From NCBI GenBank assembly GCA_050176585.1, contig JBFXHX010000006.1, forward strand, positions 62,001 through 126,000: 64,000 nucleotides of DNA, written 5' to 3'. The translations under genes and the position numbers were made by a program. Below are positions 32,215 to 40,891 of the stretch, piece after piece. Numbering within the stretch: the first letter of the stretch is position 1; each line of letters begins with the position of its first letter. Below the pieces are notes generated by a model, which was given only the letters and a program-made list of their open reading frames with translations, was not told where the DNA came from and did not search any database. This stretch comes from CAYYWP01 sp050176585. GTDB lineage: Bacteria; Desulfobacterota; Binatia; HRBIN30; CADEER01.

Positions 32215-32709
32215 TCAGCGCGTTGAGGGCCGCTCCCCTTGCGGCCGGGCGAAGTCGTGCTCGTAGTTCGCCTGGGCGATGTTGTCGAAGGCGACCACGC
32301 GATCGGTCTCTCCGACAGCGACGACGATGCCGTGGGCTTCCACGGCTCGCAGCACGCCGGCGAACTCGCGACGCCCTTCGCTTGGCTCCACCGTCCGTAC
32401 CCTGATGCGCTTGCCGATATAACGACGAAAATGCTCAGGGAGCCGGAGTCGGCGGTTGATCCCGGGCGAGGAGACCTCGAGCGTGTAGCTGCCTGGCACG
32501 AGGTCGTGCACCTCGACGACGTCGCCCAACCGCCTGCTCATCGTCGACAGTTCGTCGATCGTGACGCGACCGTCTGGCCGATCGAGGTAGAAGCGCAGGA
32601 CGTTACCCCGCCCTTCCCGCCGGTATTCGATGTCGACGATCTCCATGCCGTGATCTGCGACCAGCGGATCGGCTATCCGCCAAACCCGCTCGATCACTGA
32701 AGTCTCCAT
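32215..32709 (-). CDS. rimP: Ribosome maturation factor RimP
   Basis: RimP assists 30S maturation. The listed ATG (32709) gives 164 residues but has no Shine-Dalgarno: the U-run of a strong hairpin terminator ends only 6 bases before it. A GTG four codons downstream (32697) is preceded by GGAG at 7 bases and begins VIERVWRIADPLV, which fits RimP N-termini, so it may be the true start (160 residues). The body has GMEIVDIEYRREG, LEVSSPGINRRL and the C-terminal SH3-like barrel. It is the first gene of the nusA-infB operon. Confidence 0.94.
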   Translation of the reverse strand: METSVIERVWRIADPLVADHGMEIVDIEYRREGRGNVLRFYLDRPDGRVTIDELSTMSRRLGDVVEVHDLVPGSYTLEVSSPGINRRLRLPEHFRRYIGKRIRVRTVEPSEGRREFAGVLRAVEAHGIVVAVGETDRVVAFDNIAQANYEHDFARPQGERPSTR

Positions 32710-32715
32710 TTTTCG

Positions 32716-32741
32716 AAAAAAAAAGTGGGCACGTGGCCCAC
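32716..32741 (-). terminator. Strong intrinsic terminator abutting rimP; possible attenuator
   Basis: On the minus strand a perfect 6-bp stem GTGGGC/GCCCAC with a 5-base loop is followed by nine T residues, a classical Rho-independent terminator. It lies 128-153 bp beyond greA and ends 6 bases before the rimP ATG. It may end the greA transcript. However, no promoter can fit between it and rimP, so any rimP transcript starting upstream must read through it. Confidence 0.8.
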
Positions 32742-32765
32742 CCCTGTGCAGCCTATGACTATGAA

Positions 32766-32795
32766 CGGATAGCATAGCTGCGAAGTTGGCCGCAA
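32766..32795 (-). promoter_or_regulatory. Candidate promoter between greA and rimP
   Basis: On the minus strand TTGCGG (32790-32795) and TATCCG (32766-32771) are 18 bp apart. A transcript from here would have a leader of about 50 nt consisting mostly of the 32716-32741 terminator. Both hexamers are weak, so the call is tentative. Confidence 0.25.
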
Positions 32796-32868
32796 GGGAA
32801 CCTATCCCGCTGGCCGGTGTACAGAATGGGCGGCGAAAGACCGGGGTCGCCAGGGCCCGGTCGTCGCG

Positions 32869-33351
32869 TCAGACGGCGGTCACATCCTGCCGATCGTGGT
32901 AGGTCCGCAACTCCACTATCGAATACGTCCGCTTGCCCTTCGGGGTCGCGACCTCCACATCGTCGCCGACTTCCTTGTTGAGCAGAGCCTTGCCGAGCGG
33001 TGAACCGATCGAGATCAGCCCAGCTGCCGCGTTGACCTCCTCCGGAAACACGATTTCGTAGCGCTCTTCGGTCCCCTCTTCGCTCTCCAGGGTCACCTGG
33101 CTCCCGTAGCCGACGGCGTTCCGCGGAATTGAGTCGGTCGAGTACAGCGAAAGATCGCGGATGCGCTGCTCGATCTGTCCGATACGCGCATTCAAGAAGC
33201 CCTGGCGCTCTTTGCACGCTTCGTATTCGGCGTTCTCCCGCAGGTCTCCGTGGGCTCGAGCGACCTCGATCTCCTTCGGCAGTTTGTGGCGCAACTCAAA
33301 GCGAAGCTCGTCGAGCTCCTTCTTCAGCCGCTGCATGATCGGCAGTTCCAC
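32869..33351 (-). CDS. greA: Transcription elongation factor GreA
   Basis: GreA rescues backtracked RNA polymerase by stimulating transcript cleavage. The 160-residue protein has the coiled-coil N-terminal domain with the acidic tip residues in RAHGDLRENAEYEACKERQ and the C-terminal FKBP-like domain (LISIGSPLGKALLNKEVGDDV). The start is a GTG at 33351 with GAGG upstream; an ATG lies five codons downstream. Confidence 0.96.
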   Translation of the reverse strand: MELPIMQRLKKELDELRFELRHKLPKEIEVARAHGDLRENAEYEACKERQGFLNARIGQIEQRIRDLSLYSTDSIPRNAVGYGSQVTLESEEGTEERYEIVFPEEVNAAAGLISIGSPLGKALLNKEVGDDVEVATPKGKRTYSIVELRTYHDRQDVTAV

Positions 33352-33382
33352 GCTTACCTCGCTTCGGCCGGCGTCGCCGCCG

Positions 33383-33562
33383 TCAGGGTTTGGGGTGACC
33401 GGAGGCCTGATCGATCAGCTGGTGGGCGCGGTCACCGCGGTAGTGCGAAGCAGACCGCTCCATCCAAGTGCTCGCGTTGCTAGCGACTTCGCCACTGTGG
33501 TGGATGTACCAGTACATACCGCTCACGCCGATGACGAATCCGAATAGAAACCGCTTGAGCAT
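33383..33562 (-). CDS. Small membrane-anchored protein, 59 residues
   Basis: An ATG at 33562, preceded by AGGCGAG at normal spacing, opens a 59-residue frame ending with TGA at 33383. The product begins MLKRFLFGFVIGVSGMYWYI, a basic start followed by a hydrophobic stretch ending in aromatic residues, then a hydrophilic tail of about 37 residues ending GHPKP. This looks like a single-pass membrane peptide. It lies 31 bp upstream of greA on the same strand and may be co-transcribed. I do not recognise a family, and no function is claimed. The start signal and membrane segment support a real gene, but it is short. Confidence 0.6.
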   Translation of the reverse strand: MLKRFLFGFVIGVSGMYWYIHHSGEVASNASTWMERSASHYRGDRAHQLIDQASGHPKP

Positions 33563-33699
33563 GCACTCGCCTACCTGGCAGGCGGAGTGTAGACGGCGTT
33601 TTTCGGCCAGTCAAAGCACTTGCCCTCGAAGCATGCTCGGCACGGCACCTCGGCGCTGAGCGTTGCGCGCCCTCGCCGCCTCTCCTAGCATCTCCACCC

Positions 33700-34419
33700 A
33701 TGCGGGGGCTCGGCTGGGTGGCGGACTTCTTTTGCCCACCGCGTTGCCCAACGTGTCACGCCCGCACCCATGTGGTCGGGTTCTGTGCAGAGTGCGCCGC
33801 TCGGATCCGTCTCGCGGTCGCGCCCTTGTGTTCGATCTGCGGCCTGGTCTTCGCGGGCGCAGGCCCGGATCACCTCTGCGCTCGCTGCGCCGCCCGGCGT
33901 CCCCGGTTTGCGACCGCCCGCGCCTGCGCCACGTACGACCGCGAAGGCGGGAACCCGTTGATCGACGTGTTGCAGCGGCTTAAGTACGGGCGTGACGTGA
34001 GTGTCGCAGGGATCCTCGGGTCGTTCATCAGGTCTCGAATGCCCATGGCGATCGATCACGAGCTCATCGTCCCCGTCCCACTGCATCGCGATCGCTTGCG
34101 CTGGCGCGGCTTCAATCAGTCGGCCGTGCTAGCGCGCGCCGTCGGCCGGGCGGCGCACCGCCCCGTAGATGTCATGGCGCTCGCGCGCACTCGCGCCACG
34201 GTGCCACAGGTCGGCCTCGACATAGCTGATCGGCAGCGCAATGTCCGCGGCGCGTTTTCGGTGCGCAGGCCCCGTGCGGTTCAGGACCGCACCGTCCTCC
34301 TCGTCGACGACGTGATGACCACGGGTGCGACTGCCGACGCGTGCGCGCGCGCGCTCCACCGCGCCGGCGCGAGCCGCGTCGATGTCCTATTGCTCGCGCG
34401 CGCAATCGACCACGTCTGA
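33700..34419 (+). CDS. ComF family phosphoribosyltransferase-like protein
   Basis: This 239-residue protein has the ComF layout: N-terminal paired cysteines (CPPRCPTC, CAEC, CSIC, CARC), probably binding zinc, then a phosphoribosyltransferase fold with the PRPP loop VLLVDDVMTTGATADACA near residues 205-220. ComF was named for a role in DNA uptake, but homologues are widespread and the enzymatic substrate is uncertain. It is followed by a methyltransferase 7 bp downstream. Confidence 0.93.
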   Translation: MRGLGWVADFFCPPRCPTCHARTHVVGFCAECAARIRLAVAPLCSICGLVFAGAGPDHLCARCAARRPRFATARACATYDREGGNPLIDVLQRLKYGRDVSVAGILGSFIRSRMPMAIDHELIVPVPLHRDRLRWRGFNQSAVLARAVGRAAHRPVDVMALARTRATVPQVGLDIADRQRNVRGAFSVRRPRAVQDRTVLLVDDVMTTGATADACARALHRAGASRVDVLLLARAIDHV

Positions 34420-34426
34420 GGCGAGC

Positions 34427-35017
34427 ATGGCGAGCAGCGACCGAGCGAGCTGGGAGAAGCGCTATGGCAAAGGTGTCGGTGATCTCGAGCGCCCGCCCTC
34501 GGACTTCCTCGCGGCGCACGTGGCCGATCTGCCCCGTGGGCGCGTGCTCGATCTCGCGGCTGGAGATGGCCGCAATGCGCTGTTCCTCGCCCGCCAGCGG
34601 TATCCAGTGGATGCCATAGATCACAGCCATGCGGCGCTGCTCCGACTGGCCGAGATCGCGAAGCGCGAGTCCCTCGCGGTGCACGTGGTGCAGGCCGACC
34701 TCGAGCAGTACCTGCTTCCGGCGCGTCGGTACGCCGCGGTGGTGAATATTCGGTACCTGCAACGCTCGCTGTTCGAGCCGATGCGCGAGTCGGTGGTCCC
34801 AGGCGGGGTGGTCTTGTTCGAGACTTTTCTGCGCGACCAGGCGCGTCTGGGACACCCCAGGAACCCTGCGTTCTTGCTGGAGCGCGGCGAGCTCCGGGCC
34901 CGATTCGCGGATTTCGAGCTGATCTTCTACGAAGAAGGGTGTTTCACTGCCGAATCCGGCGACGCGTACCTGGCCCGGATGATCGCGCGACGGCCCAAAT
35001 GCGAGGAGCACGATTGA
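34427..35017 (+). CDS. Class I SAM-dependent methyltransferase (TehB-like)
   Basis: The 196-residue product has the SAM-binding motif I (RVLDLAAGDGRNALFLA) and a post-I acidic residue in DAIDHS, the Rossmann layout of TehB/tellurite-type methyltransferases; the substrate is unknown. I chose the ATG at 34427, preceded by GAGG, rather than an upstream frame start that would lie inside comF. Its stop overlaps the likely TTG start of the next gene (TTGA), implying translational coupling. Confidence 0.88.
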   Translation: MASSDRASWEKRYGKGVGDLERPPSDFLAAHVADLPRGRVLDLAAGDGRNALFLARQRYPVDAIDHSHAALLRLAEIAKRESLAVHVVQADLEQYLLPARRYAAVVNIRYLQRSLFEPMRESVVPGGVVLFETFLRDQARLGHPRNPAFLLERGELRARFADFELIFYEEGCFTAESGDAYLARMIARRPKCEEHD

Positions 35018-36510
35018 GTTTTCGCGGCGCGTATGACAAGCCACGGCGAATGCGGTGCCGCTTGGCGCTTCTCATCTCGCTTGCGCTTTCGGCGTGCTCC
35101 AGCGGCGACGACACGGGACCACCGCCGATTCCCGTGCTGCCGTGGGGCAGCTTCCGCCACGACCTGGGCAACTCGGCAATCGGCTTCAGCCTCGCGAGCA
35201 ACCGCGGGGAGGTGGCGCTGGTCACCGCTGAGCTCGGCGGCACGACGATCTCGACCCCGGCGGTGGACAGCAACGACAACGTGTACGTGGGGACCGAGGA
35301 CGGGCTGGTCTCGGTCAATCGGCGGGGAGACATCCGCTGGCGCGCGACCGCGTGCGAGATCGACACCGGCAGCATCCCAATTGGCGCTGTTCTATCATCA
35401 CCCACCGTCACCCCCGGTGACGACGTGCTCTTCGGGAGCGAGCCGACGGCGAGCGGCCCGGGCGGCGTCTTCGCTTTCCGACAGCGAAACAATACGGTCG
35501 AATGCCTGTGGTCGTTCACCCCGTCGGGGGCGAGGCCCGATTTCGGCGTGCGATCATCGCCGCAGACGCAACTCGATCCGCGCGACCGCTCGATGCTCTC
35601 GGTCTATATCGGAACCGGTGCGGGGTACCTGCAGGCGCTGAACGGGAACACCGGCACCCCGCGGTGGAACTTTCCGATTTCAGCGCCGGCGTCCGGCTCG
35701 ATCACCAGCACGCCTGCGATCGATGGCACGATGGTGACCTATGTCACCACACCGGACGGAGTGCTTTCCGCCGTCGACGGTTCCGGACGGTTCAGGTGGC
35801 AGTTCCCGATCGGAGCGCCCGCGCCGGCTGTCCTCCAGCAATCACCAGCGGTCGCAACAACGATCTACGCGCTCGGCGCAACAGCGCTGTTCGGCATCAA
35901 CCCGGACGGCACCTTGAAATTTCAGTATTCCCCGCCGGCTGCCATACCCGGATCGCCGGCCTTTCTCGCCCAGCCGATCGACGTCGGCCCTAGTGCGATG
36001 ACCGACATCATTATCTATCTGGCCGATACCGCGGGCACGCTCTACGGCGTCCGTGATGGCGACGGCGACATTTGGCAGATTCAGCGCTGTTCGCTTGAGC
36101 CGCAGCGGAGATGTCGGATGGACAGCTGCTTGCCCGACGAGGGCACGTGCGTCAATGAGCGGTGCACGCTATCGGACCAACAGTGCACGAGAGACTCCTG
36201 CATCGGGGATGACGCCGGGGAATGCCTGGCTCAGCCTGCCATCGTGCCGGCCTCCGACAGTCCCATCAGCGTCACGGGCTCGCCGGTCGGGTCATCCGAC
36301 GGATTTCTGGTGATCGGCACTACTGATGGCCAGGTGTGCGTGCGGGCCCTCGATGGGACCGTTCCCGGCGACGAAGCCGATCCCGCGAATCCTTGGTTCG
36401 ACGGTTGTGTCGAGCTCGGCGACGGCTTGCCCGTTTTGTCATCGCCCGCGATCGGCCCCGACGGCCGCATTTTCGTGACGACGGCCACCGGCCTCTACGT
36501 GATCGAATGA
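35014..36510 (+). CDS. Beta-propeller lipoprotein with PQQ-like repeats and cysteine-rich insert
   Basis: This is a secreted, probably lipidated beta-propeller protein of 498 residues. The TTG at 35014 has GAGGAG five bases upstream and overlaps the previous stop; the ATG at 35050 lacks a ribosome site but directly starts the signal peptide. The signal ends LSAC, a lipobox. Several PQQ-like blades follow (for example DNVYVGTEDGLVSVN, LSVYIGTGAGYLQALNG and YLADTAGTLYGVRDGDG). A segment with eight cysteines (nucleotides about 36085-36229) interrupts the blades. It is followed by a tandem paralogue overlapping by 4 bp. The family resembles BamB-like or PQQ-quinoprotein-like propellers, but no catalytic residues were identified, so no activity is assigned. 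Confidence 0.82.
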   Translation: MSFRGAYDKPRRMRCRLALLISLALSACSSGDDTGPPPIPVLPWGSFRHDLGNSAIGFSLASNRGEVALVTAELGGTTISTPAVDSNDNVYVGTEDGLVSVNRRGDIRWRATACEIDTGSIPIGAVLSSPTVTPGDDVLFGSEPTASGPGGVFAFRQRNNTVECLWSFTPSGARPDFGVRSSPQTQLDPRDRSMLSVYIGTGAGYLQALNGNTGTPRWNFPISAPASGSITSTPAIDGTMVTYVTTPDGVLSAVDGSGRFRWQFPIGAPAPAVLQQSPAVATTIYALGATALFGINPDGTLKFQYSPPAAIPGSPAFLAQPIDVGPSAMTDIIIYLADTAGTLYGVRDGDGDIWQIQRCSLEPQRRCRMDSCLPDEGTCVNERCTLSDQQCTRDSCIGDDAGECLAQPAIVPASDSPISVTGSPVGSSDGFLVIGTTDGQVCVRALDGTVPGDEADPANPWFDGCVELGDGLPVLSSPAIGPDGRIFVTTATGLYVIE

Positions 36511-37862
36511 TGTCGTTAGCTCGTGTGAGCGCGCTCGTGATCTGTGCCGCTCTCGCGCTGCCGGCGTGCCAGAGCAGCGGGCCGCCCACGTGCGACTTGA
36601 CGACGCGTACCCAGCTCGCCACGACGACTTGGCCGAAGTTCCACGCCGATGCCGCAAACAGCGGCCGCGCGGACGTGGATCTGAGCGGCAACAGCGGTGC
36701 CGGCGGAATCTTGTTTCCGCCGGCGGGGCAGACGATCGGTCCGACCGAGACGACGCCGATCCTGGGGCCCGCAATCATCTACCTGGGGTCTTCGGACACC
36801 AACGTGTACGCGCTCGAGTACGATGGTCAGCCGGCAGCGCTCGAAGGCGACATCACGATGACCGGCGCGATCACCGGGTCGCCGTTGCTCGGCGCAGACG
36901 GTACGTTGTTCGTGCCATCGAACGGCCAGCTCGGTCAGTTCCGCGCCGACGGTACGACCAAGAACCTCGCGCCGCTGTTGGGATTCGATTCCGCGTCGCC
37001 CAATTTGTGGGACGGCGATGGCACGGCATTCGTCGGCACCCTGTCTGGCGGGCTCAGTCGCGTCTGCCCGAACGGGGGAGTCGCGTACCAGGTGACCTTC
37101 CCCGCCACGCAGTCGCCGGTCGGAATCACCCAAGACCCAAACCTACCAAACCAAGACAAGCCAATCATTATCGCCGCTGGCTTGGCGGGCGTGGTGAGGG
37201 CATTCAATCTTGCCGGACGCCAGCTGTGGTCGTTCTTCGCATCGGCCACGGTAAATGCCGCCGTGCTGATCGATGAGAGCACGGAACTGTTCTACGTCGC
37301 CGACGCCAATGGCCGCGTGTTTTCCGGCGCGCTCGCGAATGGCGTGCCCCAAGCGGGTTTCGCATTTCTGGCCGATGCAGGCATCGGCGCAACACCCGCA
37401 CTCGGCCGAGACAGTGCGACCGTTCCGGCGTTGTACGTCGGAGATCTCGCCGGCAACCTCTACGCACTGGATCGCGTTACGGGCGCGGTGCGCTGGGTAT
37501 TCGAGGCGGACGGGCCCATCGGGTCGTCACCCGCGGTGGCGATCGGGGGCAGCAGCGACATCATCGTCTTCGGCGCCGATGTCCTCGGCTCCATCCCCGG
37601 CACGCCAGGCCCGGTTCCGATCGGGGGACGCGTCTATGCGGTACGCGACGACGGTTCACAGGGGACCCTGCTCTGGAGCTTTGACGCCGGCAGCTCGATC
37701 GGAGCGTCGTCGCCATCGATCGGCGCCGACGGAACGGTGTACATCGGCCGCCGCGGGCAGCAGCTCGCGACCGGAGCACAGTGCCCTGGCGGGGTTGGTC
37801 CATGCGTGATCAACGTCGGCGGCGGCTTGATCGCGATTGGCCCCGGCGCGCCGAGCTCTTGA
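36507..37862 (+). CDS. Beta-propeller lipoprotein with PQQ-like repeats (tandem paralogue)
   Basis: The 451-residue product has a lipoprotein signal (LVICAALALPAC) and PQQ-like blades such as AIIYLGSSDTNVYALEYDG, ALYVGDLAGNLYALDRVTG and GTVYIGRRG. The ATG at 36507 overlaps the stop of the upstream propeller gene (ATGA), so the two are coupled. It lacks the cysteine-rich insert of its neighbour. It is likely exposed in the periplasm or on the outer membrane. The function is unknown; duplicated propellers usually act as protein scaffolds or assembly factors, which is only inference here. Confidence 0.82.
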   Translation: MMSLARVSALVICAALALPACQSSGPPTCDLTTRTQLATTTWPKFHADAANSGRADVDLSGNSGAGGILFPPAGQTIGPTETTPILGPAIIYLGSSDTNVYALEYDGQPAALEGDITMTGAITGSPLLGADGTLFVPSNGQLGQFRADGTTKNLAPLLGFDSASPNLWDGDGTAFVGTLSGGLSRVCPNGGVAYQVTFPATQSPVGITQDPNLPNQDKPIIIAAGLAGVVRAFNLAGRQLWSFFASATVNAAVLIDESTELFYVADANGRVFSGALANGVPQAGFAFLADAGIGATPALGRDSATVPALYVGDLAGNLYALDRVTGAVRWVFEADGPIGSSPAVAIGGSSDIIVFGADVLGSIPGTPGPVPIGGRVYAVRDDGSQGTLLWSFDAGSSIGASSPSIGADGTVYIGRRGQQLATGAQCPGGVGPCVINVGGGLIAIGPGAPSS

Positions 37863-37865
37863 TCG

Positions 37866-39275
37866 CTACGGAGCAGCGGGGCGCCCACCGCGCGTGAGCG
37901 CGAGGAGGTCGAAGACCTCTGCCAGTCGTTCGGGTGGCGCCAACCCGCTCTCCGCCACCACATCGCGTATAGACCGCCCTTCCGCGATTGCGTGCTGCAC
38001 CAGCGCGGCCGCGGCATCGTACCCAATGACGGGAGCGAGGGCGGTGATCACCGCGGGGGAACGGTCCGCATAACTGAGACAACGCGCGCGATTGGCGGTG
38101 ATCCCCACGATGCATCGGTCGGCCAATCCGCGCGCCGCGGCGCTGAGGAGTTCGACACTGTCGAGCAGGTCATAGGCGATGATCGGCATCATCGTATTCA
38201 GATCGAGGTTGCCGTTCAGCCCGGACACCGCAATCGCTGCGTCGTGCCCAATCACCTGCGCGGCGGCCATGTTCACAGCTTCGGGGACGACCGGATTCAC
38301 CTTTCCCGGCATGACGCTCGACCCCGGTTGCAGCGCGGGCAGGGTGATCTCGTCGAGCCCCGAGAGCGGGCCCGAGCTGAGCAGCCGCAGGTCGTTTGCG
38401 ATCTTCATGAAGGCGACCGCCACTCCTCGGCACGCGCCCGCCAAGGCGACGGCGGCATCGCGGTTTTGGAGGGCTTCGAACGGGTTTTCGGCACGGCGGA
38501 ACATCTGCCCGGTCAGAGCGCGCAGCTCCCCGATCACTCGCGCAGCGAACGCCGGGTGCGCCGTGAGCCCCGTCCCGACCGCCGTGCCGCCGATGGCGAG
38601 CTCGGCGAGATGGCCACGCGTACCCTCGATCCGCTCCGCCGCGTGGGCGACCGCAGTGGCATACCCGCTGAACTCCTGACCGAGCGTGATCGGGACCGCA
38701 TCGCGGAGATGGGTGCGGGCCGCTTTCACCACGTCGGCGAACTCGTGCGCCTTGTCCGCCAGCACCGCCGCCAAATGACGCAGGGCCGGCAATAGATGCG
38801 TCTCGACCGCCACGAGCGCCGCGATGTGCATCGCCGTCGGGAACACATCATTGCTGCTCTGTCCCATGTTCACATGATCATTCGGATGGACCAGCGACTT
38901 GTCTCCGCGCGCCCCGCCGAGTAGCTCGATCGCGCGGTTGGCGATGACTTCATTGGCGTTCATGTTCGTGGACGTGCCCGACCCCGTTTGGAAAACATCC
39001 ACGATGAACTGTGAGTCGAAGCGGCCTTCTGCCACTTCCAGCGCCGCCTGTTCGATTGCGGTACCCAGGCGGGCGTCGAGCAAGCCGAGCGCGGAATTGG
39101 CTCGCGCAGCGGCGGCCTTCACCAGCCCCAAGGCGGCGATAAAGCGGCGCGGCATGCGCAGGCTCGAAAGCTGAAAATTCGCAGCCGCGCGCGCCGTCTG
39201 CGCGCCGTAATACGCATCGGCCGGGAGCTCGACCGGCCCCATGCTGTCGATTTCGATGCGAACCGCTTGGCTCAA
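37866..39275 (-). CDS. fumC: Class II fumarate hydratase
   Basis: Class II fumarase interconverts fumarate and malate. The 469-residue protein has the superfamily signature GSSVMPGKVNP, the substrate segments TGSGTSTNMNANEV and HPNDHVNMGQSSNDVFP, and TAHPAF rather than the usual NTHPAF. Length and segments fit fumarase better than aspartate ammonia-lyase, though the two families are close. The start is a TTG at 39275 with GGAG upstream; the first ATG is 11 codons further in and would remove conserved residues. It converges on the propeller gene with 3 bp between stops. Confidence 0.93.
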   Translation of the reverse strand: MSQAVRIEIDSMGPVELPADAYYGAQTARAAANFQLSSLRMPRRFIAALGLVKAAAARANSALGLLDARLGTAIEQAALEVAEGRFDSQFIVDVFQTGSGTSTNMNANEVIANRAIELLGGARGDKSLVHPNDHVNMGQSSNDVFPTAMHIAALVAVETHLLPALRHLAAVLADKAHEFADVVKAARTHLRDAVPITLGQEFSGYATAVAHAAERIEGTRGHLAELAIGGTAVGTGLTAHPAFAARVIGELRALTGQMFRRAENPFEALQNRDAAVALAGACRGVAVAFMKIANDLRLLSSGPLSGLDEITLPALQPGSSVMPGKVNPVVPEAVNMAAAQVIGHDAAIAVSGLNGNLDLNTMMPIIAYDLLDSVELLSAAARGLADRCIVGITANRARCLSYADRSPAVITALAPVIGYDAAAALVQHAIAEGRSIRDVVAESGLAPPERLAEVFDLLALTRGGRPAAP

Positions 39276-39488
39276 GAGAACTCCGCGGACGCCATCGCTT
39301 GCATTATCGCGGCGGCGCTTCGGCGATCAACCCCAGTACCGCCGTTTCGCGGGGCAGCGAAGTCGAGCGGCGAAACGGTAAGCGCCGGCGGGCCACGGCT
39401 CCGTGCGCCGGCGAGGCGGAGCCCATCTAGCGCGGCGCGAGCCGCTGCAGCGCTCAAGCGAAACGCAAGCGGAGGGCTCGGCGGCGTG

Positions 39489-39938
39489 TCAGTCGGCGAC
39501 GGGCGTTACACGGACGGTGACCTCGGCTTGCACACCGGCCGCAAGTGAGACGGGTACGCGGTGGTCGCCGAGGGACTTGATGGGCTCGTCCAGCCGGATC
39601 CGTCGGCGCTCAACCGCCAGACCGATCTCGTTCAGAGCGCGTTCGATATCGAGGTTGGTCACCGAACCGAAGAGCTTCCCATCTTCGCCCGCGCGCGCGG
39701 GAATGGTGACGCTCGTGCTCGCGAGCTTCTTCGCGAGCGCATCGGCGGCCGACACCGCGCGCTTGCGCTTTTCGTCCACCAACCGGCGTTCGTGTTCGAG
39801 CACGCGCAGGTTCCGCTTGTCGGCCAGGCTCGCGAGCCCGCGCGGTATGAGGTAGTTGCGAGCGTATCCCGGGCGAACTTTCACGATGTCACCGATGTGC
39901 CCGAGATGCGGGACGTCTTCTCTCAAGATTACTTCCAT
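39489..39938 (-). CDS. rplI: Large subunit ribosomal protein L9
   Basis: L9 binds 23S rRNA near the L1 stalk. I took the ATG at 39938 (MEVILREDVPHLGHIGDIV), giving 149 residues, the usual size; a longer frame to 39980 is unsupported. The N-terminal domain has VRPGYARNYLIPRGLA and the C-terminal domain has DGKLFGSVTNLDIERAL. It is the last gene of the rpsF cluster; the 213 bp downstream to fumC hold no recognisable gene. Confidence 0.97.
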   Translation of the reverse strand: MEVILREDVPHLGHIGDIVKVRPGYARNYLIPRGLASLADKRNLRVLEHERRLVDEKRKRAVSAADALAKKLASTSVTIPARAGEDGKLFGSVTNLDIERALNEIGLAVERRRIRLDEPIKSLGDHRVPVSLAAGVQAEVTVRVTPVAD

Positions 39939-39951
39939 GTGCTGCCCTCTA

Positions 39952-40890
39952 TCATTCTGAATCTCCGCCGACGGCGGCATCGGCCGGCCGGGTGGCGAGA
40001 TTGCGGAAATCGCCCCACAAATCGAAGATCCCTATCGCGACGACCAGTGCAGCCGCGACATACTGCACCGCGATCACCACGTACGTCGCGACACGCAGGG
40101 TCCGTGGGAGCGCGAAGCGCTGAAAGAAATAACTGACGATCGCCATCCCCTGGGCGAAGTAACACGCCAGTGTCACGAGGAAGATGTTCGCCGCAACGTC
40201 GCTGACGATCTCGAGCGCGCCAAAAGTCGCGAAACCGGAAGCAACAAACAGCCAGATCATCCAATCTGGATTGCGCCAGCGCGCCAAACCCATCAGCTGC
40301 GGCCATCCAGAGCGCCCGCGAGATAGTCCGAGGTTCCCGAGCCACAGAGCACCGAGGCACACCACCAACAGCGACGGGAGCAGCACCGTTAATTGCTGGC
40401 CCATCTCGGCCCGCGCAGTTTCGAGCTCCGCGACCGCTTCCGTCGACATGCCCATGTCCCGATAGGCCCCGACCGCCGTATCAAAGCTGCTCTGCCATAT
40501 GGCGGATGCCGACGCGGCCCATCCGGCCGGCTCGCCGGCATAGAGGTACGCGAGCACCAGACCGCCCACCAGCGTCGCGCCTACGGCTGCCGGAATAATC
40601 ACCTCCAGGCGCCATGCGTTGCGCAGCAGCAGCACGGTCAGCACAGTGGGCATGCCGACGAGAGCGAGAAAGCCGGCACCCACCGGCCAACCCAGCAAAC
40701 CCGTCACCACGCCACCTGCCGCGAGGGACGACACCGCGGCATGCAGCGTACCGCCGATTCCCCCGACCACGAGCACGGGGAGCGGCAGCGCCAATAGCGC
40801 CAGCGCCGACCCGGGCGGGCCGATCAGCCCTCCGCAGCACAGGGCGGTGGTGCAGCAGGCGCCGCTGACAATGGCGCGCGCGTTCGGCAT
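39952..40890 (-). CDS. DUF2232 (YybS-like) polytopic membrane protein
   Basis: This 312-residue protein has about eight hydrophobic segments and belongs to the DUF2232/YybS family by its position and composition. The position between rpsR and rplI is the one I recall for DUF2232 genes in deltaproteobacterial-type genomes. No function is established. An acidic tail (PADAAVGGDSE) ends the protein. Confidence 0.82.
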   Translation of the reverse strand: MPNARAIVSGACCTTALCCGGLIGPPGSALALLALPLPVLVVGGIGGTLHAAVSSLAAGGVVTGLLGWPVGAGFLALVGMPTVLTVLLLRNAWRLEVIIPAAVGATLVGGLVLAYLYAGEPAGWAASASAIWQSSFDTAVGAYRDMGMSTEAVAELETARAEMGQQLTVLLPSLLVVCLGALWLGNLGLSRGRSGWPQLMGLARWRNPDWMIWLFVASGFATFGALEIVSDVAANIFLVTLACYFAQGMAIVSYFFQRFALPRTLRVATYVVIAVQYVAAALVVAIGIFDLWGDFRNLATRPADAAVGGDSE

Positions 40891-40891
40891 C

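Noticed and set aside
39272..39457. 61-residue minus-strand frame just upstream of fumC
   Set aside because: It overlaps the fumC start, has low-complexity Ala/Gly/Arg composition and no clear ribosome site or family.
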